A stretch of DNA of 62,987 bases from Deinococcus betulae (GTDB lineage Bacteria; Deinococcota; Deinococci; Deinococcales; Deinococcaceae): positions 1 to 62,987 of the forward strand of contig NZ_JAIQXU010000026.1 of assembly GCF_020166395.1 (NCBI RefSeq), read 5' to 3'. Position numbers and translations under genes: made by a program. Every line of letters starts with the position of its first letter. The first letter of the stretch is position 1. The notes under the pieces were generated by a model that was not told the origin of the DNA, made no database searches, and was given only the letters and a program-made list of their open reading frames with translations. Positions 9,244 through 18,219 of the stretch are shown here, piece after piece.

Positions 9244-9343
9244 GAGCGCCGCCCAGGCACCAGAAACGGCCTGGGCGGCGGCACGGCCAGGCCCTCTCTG
9301 CATCCTGGTGGCTGGGGTCTGCCCGCCTGTGGGGCGGACTCGG

Positions 9344-9349
9344 TATGCT
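9344..9349 (+). promoter_or_regulatory. -10 box of leaderless regulator gene
   Basis: TATGCT eight bases before the ATG at 9358; no ribosome-binding site is present. Confidence 0.55.
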
Positions 9350-9357
9350 GAGGCCCC

Positions 9358-12300
9358 ATGACGCCCGCGCCCTTCTGGCAGCTGCACCTGCTCGGCGCGC
9401 CGCGCCTGATCCGCCCTGGTGGCCTGAGTGTCCCGCTGGACGGCGCGGCCCTCGTGCTGCTGGCCTACCTGGCCCTGGAAGGCCCCACCACCCGCGCGCG
9501 CCTGGCCCGGCTGCTGTGGCCGGACACGCCCGAGCGCGGCGCGCGGAACAACCTGGTTCATCTGGTGCGGCGGCTGGCGCGGACCCACGGTGACGGGCTG
9601 GTGCTGGCCGGCGACCTGCTGGCGCTGGCGCCCGAGGTGCGGGTTGACGTTCACGCCCTGCAACAGCCGGCCCTGCACGCGGCCGGGGAGGCGCCGGCGC
9701 CCGGTCTGCTGCTGGCCGGCACCGAAGTTGACGCCCAGGAAGAACTGGCCGACTGGCTGCTGATCTGGCGTGAGCGCGCCGAGCGGCTCTGGGCCGAGCG
9801 CCTGCTGAACGAGGCCCAGCGGCAAGAAGATGCGGGCAACTTCGCGGCGGCGGGCCTGAGCACCCAGCGCCTGCTGGAACTGAGCCCCACATCCGAGGAG
9901 GCGTGGCGCCGGTTGATGCGGCTGCAGTATCTGGCGGGTGACCGGGGCGCCGCCCTGACCTCTTTCGAGCGCTGCTGCGCCGTGATTCAGCGTGAATTTG
10001 GGGTCGAGCCCGCGCCAGAGACGGCGGCGCTGGCCCAGGAGATCGAGCGGGGCGCGCCCGTGGCGGTGCCGGCAGTACCGGCCCGGCCCCGGCTGCCGCT
10101 GGCGGTGCGGCGCCCCCCCCGCCTAGTGGGCCGTGAGGCCGAATGGCGACAGCTGGACGACGCCTGGGCCGCTGGCCAGGTCATCCTGCTGTCGGGCGAG
10201 GCGGGGGTGGGCAAGTCCAGGCTGGCGCACGACTTTGCGCGCAGCCGGGGCGAGGTGCTGACACTGGAAGGCCGGCCCGGCGACGCCACCGTGCCCTACG
10301 CCACCACCACGCGGAGCCTGCGGCGAATTCTGGCCCGCACACCTGGACTGCCTCTGGAGCCGTGGACGCGCCGCTGCCTCGCCCGGCTGCTGCCCGAACT
10401 GGGCGGCCCAGAGGACCCGCAGCTTGACCGTCCTGACGACCGGCTGCATGAGGCCATTGCCCACGTTTTCCGGGCCGGGCTGGCGGGCGTCAGCGCCCTG
10501 GTATACGACGACCTGCACCTCGCGGACCGCGCCTCTGTGGAGGCGACGTTCGTCCTGATTTCCAATCACTTTCCCCTGGGGCAGCCGGGAGGCGTACCGC
10601 GCCTGATCGGCACCCTGCGCCCCGCCGAGGTGGCCAGTGACACGCTGGACCTTTTCCGGCGCAGCGCCGCCGCCAGCTACCACCGCACCCTGGACCTCGC
10701 GCCGCTGCGCCCAGAGGCAGTGGGGCAGCTGGTGGGGGACCTTGACGTGCCCGAACTGCAGACGCAGGGCGCGGCGCTGGCGCGGTTTACAGGCGGCAAC
10801 CCCCTGTTCATTCTGGAAACCGTCAAGCATATGCTCGCCTCCTCGGCCCTGGACGGGCCGCTGCCCGTCACCGAACAGGCGTCCAGCCTCATTGCCCACC
10901 GCCTGACCCGGCTCTCGGCGGCGGCCCTGGCGGCGGCGCGGGCCGCGGCCGTGCTGCAAAGCGACCTGCAAATCGAGCTGGTGGCGGCGGTGCTGGGCGC
11001 CCCGGTGCTGGACACCGCCGCCGCCTGGGAGGAGCTGGAAGAGGCGCAGGTCATGGTGGGCGAGCGCTTCGCCCACGACCTGGTACAGGAAACCGTGCTG
11101 GCCGGCCTGACCGAGGCGGTGCGCCGCCTACTGAACCGCAGCGCCGCCCGCGTGCTGGAAAGTGAGGGGAACGCCGCGCCCGCGCGCATCGCCGGGCACT
11201 GGCAGGTGGGCGGCGACGAGGCGCGCGCCGCCCCCTGGCTGCTGCGGGCCGCCGAGGCGGCGCGGCGCCAGGGCCGCCTGGGCGAGGCTGTGGCCTTTGG
11301 CGAGCAGGCCGCCGCGTCGTTCGAGGCCGTGGGCAATAATGACGGCGCCTTTGAGGCGGCCACCGTTGCCCTGCGCCTGGCCGCTGCCGTCGCTGTGCCC
11401 GGCCTCTTTCACCGGCTGGGGTTGCTGCTGCACCGGCTGGCCCACACCCCCCAGCAGGCGGTGCGCGCCTACGAGGCGCAGCTCAGGGACCTGTTCGAGC
11501 AGGGGGACTGGCCGGGCCTGCACGCCCTGGCCGAAGCCACCCTGACGCAGGCCACGGGCGCCAGCGACCACCGCCTGCAAACCGTGTGCCATGAGGCCCT
11601 GGCCGCCGAGGCCCTGCTGCACGGCGACCTGACCGCCGCCCGTCACCACCTGACCCAGCTGGGCACGCTGGCCACGACGCTGAGCGACCCCGACCTTCAG
11701 GCCTCGGTGCATCTGGGCCTGGGCCGCGTCCTGAGCGTGACCCACCGCCAGGCGGCCCTGGCAGAGTTTGACCGGGCGCTGGCCCTGTACACCGAACTGA
11801 ACGACCACACCGGACAGGTGGCCGCGCTGGCCCGCATGGCGTGGATGCAGCAGGAACTGGGGCGCGCCCAGCTGGCCCTGCGGCTGGCCCAGCTGGCCCA
11901 GGACACCCTGACCCAGCTCGACACCCCCAGTCAGCTACTGTTTACCGCCGCGCACGCCCAGGCACTGGCCCAGCACGCGCTGGGGCTGTGGGCCGGCGCC
12001 CTGGAGACCTTGAATGCCGCCCTGACCTCGCCCGTCATCGTGCGGACGTGGTGGCTGAGCATTCTGCAGCTTGATCTGGCGCGGCTATACCTGACACTGG
12101 GTGCCCCAGCACGCAGCCTGAAAGAACTGGACGATCTGGAAGCGCGGGGCGACCTGGTGGGCCACGACCAGCCGCGCGTGCTGCTGACCCGCGCCGAGGT
12201 GCTGACTGCCCTGGGCCAGCCCGAGGAGGCCCGCGCATTGCTGGAGGCGGCACTGGCCCGGCCGGTCTTGCACCAGGACCCGTTCGAGCGAGGCCGCCTG

Positions 12301-12681
12301 CTGCTCGCCCTGACCAGGGTGGTCTCACCGGCCCAGGCCCTGGAGAGCGCCACGGCGGCCCTGACCCTCGCCCACGACGCCGAACTGGGCGGGCTGGAGG
12401 TGCTGGCGCTGACCCGGCGGGCCCAGGCGCACCTGGACCTGGAAGACAGCGCGGCGGCACTGGAGGACAGCCGCGCGGCCCTGGACCTGAGCGCCGCCCT
12501 GACTCCAGAGGAGCCGCTGGGCGACCTGCTGGACGTTCATGCCCGCGCCCTGGAGCACACCGGAGACGGGGCCGCTGCCGAAGGACGTGAGCAGGCGCAG
12601 GCCTGGTGGCAGGCCGCCCTGGCGCAGGTGCCGGGCCCCTTTCGCCAGGAATTTGCGGCCCGCCACGCCTTGACGCTGTAG
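9358..12681 (+). CDS. Large BTAD-AAA-TPR transcriptional regulator
   Basis: 1107-residue cytoplasmic regulator. Residues about 1-90 resemble the OmpR-like winged-helix start of SARP-type proteins (LHLLGAPRLIRPGG ... LARLLWPDTPERGARNNL). Residues 95-240 are the helical bacterial transcriptional activation domain (STQRLLELSPTSEEAW). An AAA/STAND ATPase follows with Walker A (SGEAGVGKS, about residue 280) and Walker B-like LVYDDLHLAD. The C-terminal 450 residues are Ala/Leu-rich TPR-like helices. Such proteins usually sense a ligand or partner through the TPR part. The target is unknown; it faces the MoeB-like gene. Compare the reversed arrangement in the gene at 51888. Confidence 0.85.
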   Translation: MTPAPFWQLHLLGAPRLIRPGGLSVPLDGAALVLLAYLALEGPTTRARLARLLWPDTPERGARNNLVHLVRRLARTHGDGLVLAGDLLALAPEVRVDVHALQQPALHAAGEAPAPGLLLAGTEVDAQEELADWLLIWRERAERLWAERLLNEAQRQEDAGNFAAAGLSTQRLLELSPTSEEAWRRLMRLQYLAGDRGAALTSFERCCAVIQREFGVEPAPETAALAQEIERGAPVAVPAVPARPRLPLAVRRPPRLVGREAEWRQLDDAWAAGQVILLSGEAGVGKSRLAHDFARSRGEVLTLEGRPGDATVPYATTTRSLRRILARTPGLPLEPWTRRCLARLLPELGGPEDPQLDRPDDRLHEAIAHVFRAGLAGVSALVYDDLHLADRASVEATFVLISNHFPLGQPGGVPRLIGTLRPAEVASDTLDLFRRSAAASYHRTLDLAPLRPEAVGQLVGDLDVPELQTQGAALARFTGGNPLFILETVKHMLASSALDGPLPVTEQASSLIAHRLTRLSAAALAAARAAAVLQSDLQIELVAAVLGAPVLDTAAAWEELEEAQVMVGERFAHDLVQETVLAGLTEAVRRLLNRSAARVLESEGNAAPARIAGHWQVGGDEARAAPWLLRAAEAARRQGRLGEAVAFGEQAAASFEAVGNNDGAFEAATVALRLAAAVAVPGLFHRLGLLLHRLAHTPQQAVRAYEAQLRDLFEQGDWPGLHALAEATLTQATGASDHRLQTVCHEALAAEALLHGDLTAARHHLTQLGTLATTLSDPDLQASVHLGLGRVLSVTHRQAALAEFDRALALYTELNDHTGQVAALARMAWMQQELGRAQLALRLAQLAQDTLTQLDTPSQLLFTAAHAQALAQHALGLWAGALETLNAALTSPVIVRTWWLSILQLDLARLYLTLGAPARSLKELDDLEARGDLVGHDQPRVLLTRAEVLTALGQPEEARALLEAALARPVLHQDPFERGRLLLALTRVVSPAQALESATAALTLAHDAELGGLEVLALTRRAQAHLDLEDSAAALEDSRAALDLSAALTPEEPLGDLLDVHARALEHTGDGAAAEGREQAQAWWQAALAQVPGPFRQEFAARHALTL

Positions 12682-13003
12682 AGGACGCTTGAAACGGTGC
12701 TTGGGAGCAGGGGGACTTCACGGCCAGACCGGCTCTCCCTTAGAACAGGTTTTGCCGCGTTTCATCCACCATGTCCGCAACAAGGGCTCTCCCCGGCTTA
12801 GCCAGGGCGAGAGCTGCTGGTCCGCTCCTTGCATCTGGGTCGCTCAAAGGCAAGTGGCCTGGTAGAGCCGCCTGCGCAGTCAGATGTGCCCCGAAGAACT
12901 CGCTCAGCCTCGACTGGCTGCGCCCCCTGGCAGTTGATAGGCATAGCCTGCACACGGCAGCGCCGCCTTCGGGCTCACCCAGGGCCGCTAGAATGCCGCC
13001 CAT
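12682..13003. other. Intergenic region
   Basis: About 320 bases with no supported gene. It ends with the promoter of the PlsY-like gene. No terminator with a T-run was seen after the regulator gene. Confidence 0.45.
12989..12994 (+). promoter_or_regulatory. -10 box of PlsY-like gene
   Basis: TAGAAT nine bases before ATG 13004, a near-leaderless arrangement. Confidence 0.5.
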
Positions 13004-13591
13004 ATGCCGCCGTCCGCCGCGCCCGTGCTCGTCGCCCTCGCTGCGTATCTGCTGGGTTCGCTGGTCTCGGGGGTGCTGTATTCGCGCGCGCGCGGCGCGG
13101 ATATCCGGGAGCGCGACCTGCCGGGCGGCAGCGGCACCTACCGTCAGTTTGGGCGGCAGGCGGCCGTTCTGGTCACGGCGGGTGACGTCCTCAAAGGCGC
13201 GCTGGCCGGTGGCCTGGCCCGCGCCATGGCGCCCGACTGGGGCTGGCTGGCGATGGCGGCCGTGGTGGCCGGCCACTGTTACCCGGTGTTTTTCCGCTTT
13301 CGGGGCGGCGGGGGCATCGCGCCGCTGCTGGGGGCGCTGCTGGTGCTGGCCCCGGTGACGCTGCTGGGCACGCTGGGCACCGCGCTGCTGTTTATCCCGC
13401 TGTACCGCGCCACCCTGCAGGCCCGCCTGAAGCTGAACGCGGTGCCGGCCGCCACCCTGGTGGCCGTGCCGGTGGGCCTGCTGCTGGCCACGCGCTCTGG
13501 TGGCCTGTGGGAACTGCTGGCGGGCGGCGTGGTCATGGCGGTTCGCAGCGCCCAGCTGGTCGCGCGCGGCAACCAGGCCGAGGGCGCATGA
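13004..13591 (+). CDS. plsY: Divergent PlsY-type acyl-phosphate:G3P acyltransferase
   Basis: 195-residue polytopic membrane protein with the PlsY layout: LAAYLLGSLVSGVLYSR, a first loop GSGTYRQFG, DVLKGALAG, and FRGGGGIAPLLGALL. PlsY transfers acyl groups from acyl-phosphate to glycerol-3-phosphate. Canonical motifs are GSGNxGATN, DxxKG and FxGGKGVAT. Here the first loop keeps GSG but loses the Asn residues, and the Lys of the third motif is Gly. It may be a paralogue with altered or lost activity. It overlaps the next gene by ATGA, giving a three-gene run with the membrane TPR protein and ubiX. Confidence 0.78.
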   Translation: MPPSAAPVLVALAAYLLGSLVSGVLYSRARGADIRERDLPGGSGTYRQFGRQAAVLVTAGDVLKGALAGGLARAMAPDWGWLAMAAVVAGHCYPVFFRFRGGGGIAPLLGALLVLAPVTLLGTLGTALLFIPLYRATLQARLKLNAVPAATLVAVPVGLLLATRSGGLWELLAGGVVMAVRSAQLVARGNQAEGA

Positions 13592-15675
13592 AGAGGTGGC
13601 TTGGGCTGACCCTTCTCGCCTCTGCGCTGGGCAGCGCGGGCGCCGAAGCCACCCTGGACGGCCGCACCCTGCGCGTGGACAACCCGGCGGGCCGCTGGGA
13701 GCGCACCTTTCCAGACGCCCTGGGGCCGCTGACTGGCCCCCTCGAACTGGGCTCGCGCGTGCTGCTGGGGGTGGGGCCGGTCGTGTACGACCTGGGCGCC
13801 GGCGGCGTGGTGGCGGGCCGCGCCGACCTGCCCGGAACCGTGACCTCGCTGGACGGCTCGGGGGGCGTGGTGCGGGTCAGCACCGAACTGGGCGACCTGA
13901 CCGAGCGCCTCACCCTGGAGATCACCCCGGCCCTGAGCGTGCAGGAGCGCGTGGTCTTTCCGCCTGACCCCGAGGTCACCGGCTGGCTGGCCCGCGCCGC
14001 CGACGCCGTGCTTCCTGGGGAACTGGGGCGCGCAGCCGCCGCCGATCCTCTCAATCCCTTTCTGGCGGTGCGCGAAGCCGAGGCCGCCCGAGCCGACGCT
14101 TACGCGGCCCTGAGCGCTGTGCGGCGCGCCCTGAGCGTCACCCTGCCTTTCCCAGCGTGGGTGGCGCTGGCCGCGCGGCTGGACGGCGCGGGGTTTCCGG
14201 CGGCGGCCGACCTGGCCCTGGACCGCGCGCGGCGGGACGCGGCGGCGCGCGGCGTGGACCCGGCCATTGCCGTTAGCCGGGGGGCGCTGGGGGCCTACGG
14301 CAACCCCAGCGGGTACGTGGCGACCCTGCTGGACCAGCGGCGCCTGGCGCGGGCCGCCGTCTGGATGGCCTACCTGCGCGAACTGCACCCGCGCTTTGAA
14401 GGCGGCACCGCCCTGTACGCCCGCTACGCCCAGGCCCTGCAGGACCAGGGCCGCGACGGCGAGGCCGGCGAGTGGCGGCAGTTCTCGCGCTCGCTGCGCG
14501 CCGGCACGCTGTACAACCTGGGCCCAGAGGGCCTGGGCGGCGTGCGCGACGCGGCCCGGCTGGCCATGCTGGCCCTGGGCGCGGCCCTGCTGGCCGGGCT
14601 GCTGGCCGTCGCGGTGCGGGCGTGGCGTGCCCAGGGCCAGGACACCCGCGCCCTGGGGGGCCGTTACCGGTCGTGGCTGCGCCATCCCCTGTCCCGCGCC
14701 CGGCGGGTCTTCGTGGCCTACGCCACGCTGCCCGAACGCCTGACCCTGGTGCTGCTGGCGGCGGCCCTGCTGGCAGTGACGGGGGGGCTGCAATGGGTGA
14801 ATGTGGCGGGCGCCGGGCTCCAGTCGCCGGCTCTGACGGGCGGCACCTACGGCGGCGGCTGGGGCGGCACGCAGCTGGCCAATCTGCCGCTGCGCCCCGG
14901 CCCCGACGCCGCGCTGCTGGCGGGCCTGAGCGCCCAGCTGGACGGCGAGGACGCCCTGGCCCGCGAGCAGTACACCCGCGCCGGGGCCGACGCCTGCGCG
15001 CGCAACAACCTGGGCGTGATTGCCCAGACGCGCGGCGATGAGCCCCAGGCACGCGAACTGTACCGCGCCGCCCTGGCCGCCCGCCCGGACCTGGAAGCCG
15101 CCGCCTTTAATCTGGGGCTCAATCCGGGCACACCCGAGGCTGCCTTTCAGCGGGCCTACCGCCCCGGCACGCCCCGGCTGTGCTATCCCGACCAGCGCCG
15201 CCTGACCCGCGCCGTGACCGGCGACCTGAGCGTGACCCTGCGCGCCGGGCTAAGCCGGCCGCTGACCCTGCTGGACGACTCGCCTGCCGGGTCGCCGCGC
15301 CTGGGCCTGGCGCTGCTGGGCGCGGCGCTGCTCTCGGGGCTGCTGGCGCTGGCGCTGCTGCTGCCGACCTCGGCGCTGGCGCCCGCACAGGCGCGGCCCC
15401 TGATCTACCGCGCGCTGGGGCTGCTGCTGCCCGGCTCGGCCCTGCTGGATAGCCCCTGGGGCAGCATGCTGCTGCTGGCCTGGGGCGCGCTGGTGGCGGC
15501 GCTGAGTGTCAGCAGCGGTCTGATTCTGACCCCCAGTCTGCCGGCCCTCACGCTGCCCACCACCCAGACCGCCCTGGTGACCGGCCTGGTGCTGACCTAC
15601 AGCCTGAATCTGCTGGCCTTTATCGCCGCCGAGGTGCGTCACGGCCGCCGCCTGCGCCGCGAGGCGGCGGCGTGA
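13588..15675 (+). CDS. Multi-pass membrane protein with TPR-like segment
   Basis: 695 residues. The start at ATG 13588 overlaps the plsY stop (ATGA) and gives a signal peptide (MKRWLGLTLLASALGSAGA). An exported N-terminal half of about 320 residues is followed by hydrophobic spans near 330-350, 385-410, 570-590 and 605-695. Between the middle spans lies a TPR-like stretch (NNLGVIAQTRGDEPQARELYRAAL). I recognise no enzyme motif. The overlap with plsY and ubiX suggests an envelope-related operon, but the function is unknown. Confidence 0.75.
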   Translation: MKRWLGLTLLASALGSAGAEATLDGRTLRVDNPAGRWERTFPDALGPLTGPLELGSRVLLGVGPVVYDLGAGGVVAGRADLPGTVTSLDGSGGVVRVSTELGDLTERLTLEITPALSVQERVVFPPDPEVTGWLARAADAVLPGELGRAAAADPLNPFLAVREAEAARADAYAALSAVRRALSVTLPFPAWVALAARLDGAGFPAAADLALDRARRDAAARGVDPAIAVSRGALGAYGNPSGYVATLLDQRRLARAAVWMAYLRELHPRFEGGTALYARYAQALQDQGRDGEAGEWRQFSRSLRAGTLYNLGPEGLGGVRDAARLAMLALGAALLAGLLAVAVRAWRAQGQDTRALGGRYRSWLRHPLSRARRVFVAYATLPERLTLVLLAAALLAVTGGLQWVNVAGAGLQSPALTGGTYGGGWGGTQLANLPLRPGPDAALLAGLSAQLDGEDALAREQYTRAGADACARNNLGVIAQTRGDEPQARELYRAALAARPDLEAAAFNLGLNPGTPEAAFQRAYRPGTPRLCYPDQRRLTRAVTGDLSVTLRAGLSRPLTLLDDSPAGSPRLGLALLGAALLSGLLALALLLPTSALAPAQARPLIYRALGLLLPGSALLDSPWGSMLLLAWGALVAALSVSSGLILTPSLPALTLPTTQTALVTGLVLTYSLNLLAFIAAEVRHGRRLRREAAA

Positions 15676-16241
15676 GGCTGGTCGTCGGTGTCTCCGGGGG
15701 CAGCGGCATGCCCTACGCCCTGGCAGCCCTGCGCGCCCTTCACCATCTGGAGGTCGAGACCCACCTGGTTGTCAGCAGCGGGGCCAAGCGGGTGATGACC
15801 GCCGAGGGGGCCGGGCCGCAGCTCCCCGACCTGACGGCGCTGGCGGCGCATGTTCACGACGACCGCGACCTGGCGGCCAGCGTGGCCAGCGGGTCGTTCC
15901 GCACCGACGGCATGCTGCTGCTGCCGTGCAGCGCGGGCACCCTGGCCAAAGTGGCCCACGGGTTTGCCGACACGCTGCTGACCCGCGCGGCACACGTCAC
16001 CCTCAAGGAGCGCCGCACCCTGGTGCTGGTGGTGCGCGAGGACCCCCTGCCGCGGCCGATGCTCGTTAACCTGCTGGCCGCCTTTGACGCCGGCGCGACC
16101 GTGATGAGCGCCAGTCCTGGCTTTTATCACGCGCCCGACACGGTCGACGACCTGCTGCATTTCGTCACCGCGCGGGTGCTGGACCAGTTCGGGCTGGACG
16201 TGCCCGGCTTTCGCCGCTGGCGTGAGGACGGGCACGCGTGA
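15672..16241 (+). CDS. ubiX: UbiX-type flavin prenyltransferase
   Basis: 189 residues from a GTG start overlapping the previous stop. The N-terminus VVGVSGGSGMPYALAALRAL is the flavin-binding opening of UbiX/Pad1, and LLLPCSAGTLAKVAHGFADTLLTRAA with VLVVREDPLPRPMLVNL matches the prenyl-phosphate/FMN site. UbiX attaches dimethylallyl to FMN to make the prenylated cofactor of UbiD-type decarboxylases. No ubiD gene is in the window. The isoprenoid genes ispD and ispE follow 115 bases later on the same strand, a fitting context since UbiX uses dimethylallyl phosphate. Confidence 0.88.
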   Translation: MRLVVGVSGGSGMPYALAALRALHHLEVETHLVVSSGAKRVMTAEGAGPQLPDLTALAAHVHDDRDLAASVASGSFRTDGMLLLPCSAGTLAKVAHGFADTLLTRAAHVTLKERRTLVLVVREDPLPRPMLVNLLAAFDAGATVMSASPGFYHAPDTVDDLLHFVTARVLDQFGLDVPGFRRWREDGHA

Positions 16242-16356
16242 GCCGGCGTGCGTCCAGTTGCGTCGCCGCTGGGAAAGCGCCGGAAGGTCCACCCGTGCGG
16301 CGCTTTGCAAGTCCAGGTCCCGAACTGCGCCCCGTTTCCTTTTCGCCGGAGATGGG

Positions 16357-17043
16357 ATGAAAGTCGCGGCCCTGATTCCGGCGGCCGGGTCCGGCACCCG
16401 GCTGGGGCTGGGGCCCAAAGCGCTGGTCAAGGTGGGAGGCCGCACCCTGCTGGCCCGCAGCGCCGCGGCCCTGGCGCCGCATGTGGCCGAGGTGCTCGTG
16501 GCGCTGCCCCCCGGCGAAGAGTTGCCTGCCGATGTTCCCGCCCGCGCCGTGGTGGGCAGCGCCACCCGGCAGGCCACTGTGCTGGCCCTGCTACGCGCCA
16601 CCGACGCCGACACCGTGCTGATTCACGACGCGGCGCGGCCTTTCCTGCCGCCGGGCGTGGTTCTGGCGCTGCTGGCTGCGGTGCAGACCACAGGCGCCGC
16701 CACCGCAGCCCTGCCGGTGGCCGATACGCTGGTGCAGGCCGCCCACCCAGGGGCCGCCGCACCCCCGCACTGGGGCACCCTCACCCCACGTGAGGGCCTG
16801 TGGGCCGTGCAGACGCCGCAGGCCTTCCGGCGCCTGGCGTTGCTCGCCGCCCACGAGGCGGCCCTGAGCGACGGCTACGCGGCCACCGACGACGCGGGGC
16901 TACTGGCGCGGCTGGGGCAGGCGGTGGCCCTGGTGCCCGGCGACGCGCGGCTGTTCAAGGTGACCACCCCAGGCGACCTGGCGCTGGCCCAGGCGCTGGC
17001 CCCGGTGTGGGACGCCCAGATATGGAATGCTGAGGGGGTATGA
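16357..17043 (+). CDS. ispD: MEP cytidylyltransferase (IspD)
   Basis: 228 residues; makes CDP-methylerythritol from MEP and CTP, step 3 of the non-mevalonate isoprenoid pathway. ATG 16357 follows a GGAG site. Motifs: IPAAGSGTRLGLGPKAL, HDAARPFLP, VQTPQAFR, TDDAGLLARLG and KVTTPGDLALA, all in family order and spacing. It ends in ATGA overlap with ispE, so the two successive steps are translationally coupled. Confidence 0.93.
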   Translation: MKVAALIPAAGSGTRLGLGPKALVKVGGRTLLARSAAALAPHVAEVLVALPPGEELPADVPARAVVGSATRQATVLALLRATDADTVLIHDAARPFLPPGVVLALLAAVQTTGAATAALPVADTLVQAAHPGAAAPPHWGTLTPREGLWAVQTPQAFRRLALLAAHEAALSDGYAATDDAGLLARLGQAVALVPGDARLFKVTTPGDLALAQALAPVWDAQIWNAEGV

Positions 17044-17885
17044 CGCCTGACGCCGCGCCGGTCACGTACTTCGCCCCGGCGAAGGTCAATCTAGGCCTGA
17101 GCGTGCGCGCCCTGCGCGCCGACGGCTACCACGACCTGCATTCCCTGATGGTGCCGCTGAATGTCGGGGACGACCTGGAGGTCCGGGGCGCCGAGACCCT
17201 CAGCCTGACGGTCACTGGCGCCGACCTGCCGACCGACGAGCGCAACTTGGTATACCGCGCGGCGCAGGCGTATCTGCAGGCGGCGGGGGTGACGGGCGGC
17301 GCGGCCATCACGCTTCACAAGCGGCTGCCGCTGGCCTCGGGGCTGGGGGGCGGCAGCAGCGACGCGGCGACCACGCTGATGGCGCTGGCGCGGCTGTATC
17401 CATCGGGCGTGAACCTGGCGACCCTGGCCCGGGGCCTGGGCGCCGACGTGCCGTTTTTCCTGCTGGGGCGCGCCGCCACCGCCGCCGGGATTGGCGAGGT
17501 GCTCTCCCCCACGCCGGTGCCGCGCACCGCGCTGGTGCTGTTGAACCCAGGGGTCGAGGTCAGTGCCCGCGACGCTTATATCTGGCTGGACGCCGAGGAA
17601 GACTTTAGTGGCGCCCTGGATATCGAAGCCATCGTGGCGGCGCTGTCCAACGGGCGCCCGGTGCCGTATTTCAACGCCCTGCAAGACCCGGTGGCGGCCC
17701 GTCACGCGCCGATCCGGGCCGCGCTGCGCGCTCTGGAAGGGGCTGGCCTGCACTCGCCCCTGATGAGCGGCTCGGGCGGCACCTGCTTTGCCCTGGCCCA
17801 GAATGATGACCAAGCGCACGAAGCGGTGCAGGCGCTGAGCCGGGTGTATCCAGACTGGTGGGTCACGGCGGCCTGCACGCTGTAA
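17040..17885 (+). CDS. ispE: CDP-ME kinase (IspE)
   Basis: 281 residues, GHMP kinase family; phosphorylates CDP-methylerythritol at the 2-hydroxyl. The N-terminal APAKVNLGLSV holds the catalytic Lys, the ATP loop is LPLASGLGGGSSDAATTL, GADVPFFL forms part of the substrate site, and LMSGSGGTCFAL closes the fold. Length is normal. It is cotranslated with ispD through a 4-base overlap. Confidence 0.94.
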   Translation: MTPDAAPVTYFAPAKVNLGLSVRALRADGYHDLHSLMVPLNVGDDLEVRGAETLSLTVTGADLPTDERNLVYRAAQAYLQAAGVTGGAAITLHKRLPLASGLGGGSSDAATTLMALARLYPSGVNLATLARGLGADVPFFLLGRAATAAGIGEVLSPTPVPRTALVLLNPGVEVSARDAYIWLDAEEDFSGALDIEAIVAALSNGRPVPYFNALQDPVAARHAPIRAALRALEGAGLHSPLMSGSGGTCFALAQNDDQAHEAVQALSRVYPDWWVTAACTL

Positions 17886-18219
17886 AAACCACAAGGCTTC
17901 CATCTTGCGCGGTGAGGCCTTCAGAGCCTCTGTGGCCGCTGACATCTCAGGCTCACAGCTGGATGAAGGCAGGCCATCCAGTCTCAAGCAAGCAGCCTTG
18001 TTAAGCCGTAGCGGAGTGCGCGCCACCGACAGCGCCTCTGTGGACTAGAAGAGGTGCAGGCGCACCGGAATGCCGCCGTCTGCTTCTCTTGAGCAAAAGA
18101 CACAGAGGGCTGACAAGCGGCGCATTCGGGCAAGCCTCAGCGCCGTGGTAGACGCAGAGACGGGGCAACGTACCTGCGCCCAGTGGCCCCTATGGACTGG
18201 AGGCCAGCACCCCTCTCGC
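17886..18219. other. Intergenic region in a convergent gap
   Basis: About 330 bases between ispE and the convergent MFS gene. I saw no gene, no clear terminator with a T-run and no recognisable RNA. Confidence 0.45.

Noticed and set aside
13279..14793. 504-codon minus-strand frame
   Set aside because: It is antisense to plsY and the membrane TPR gene; Gln/Gly/Arg-rich shadow typical of high-GC DNA.
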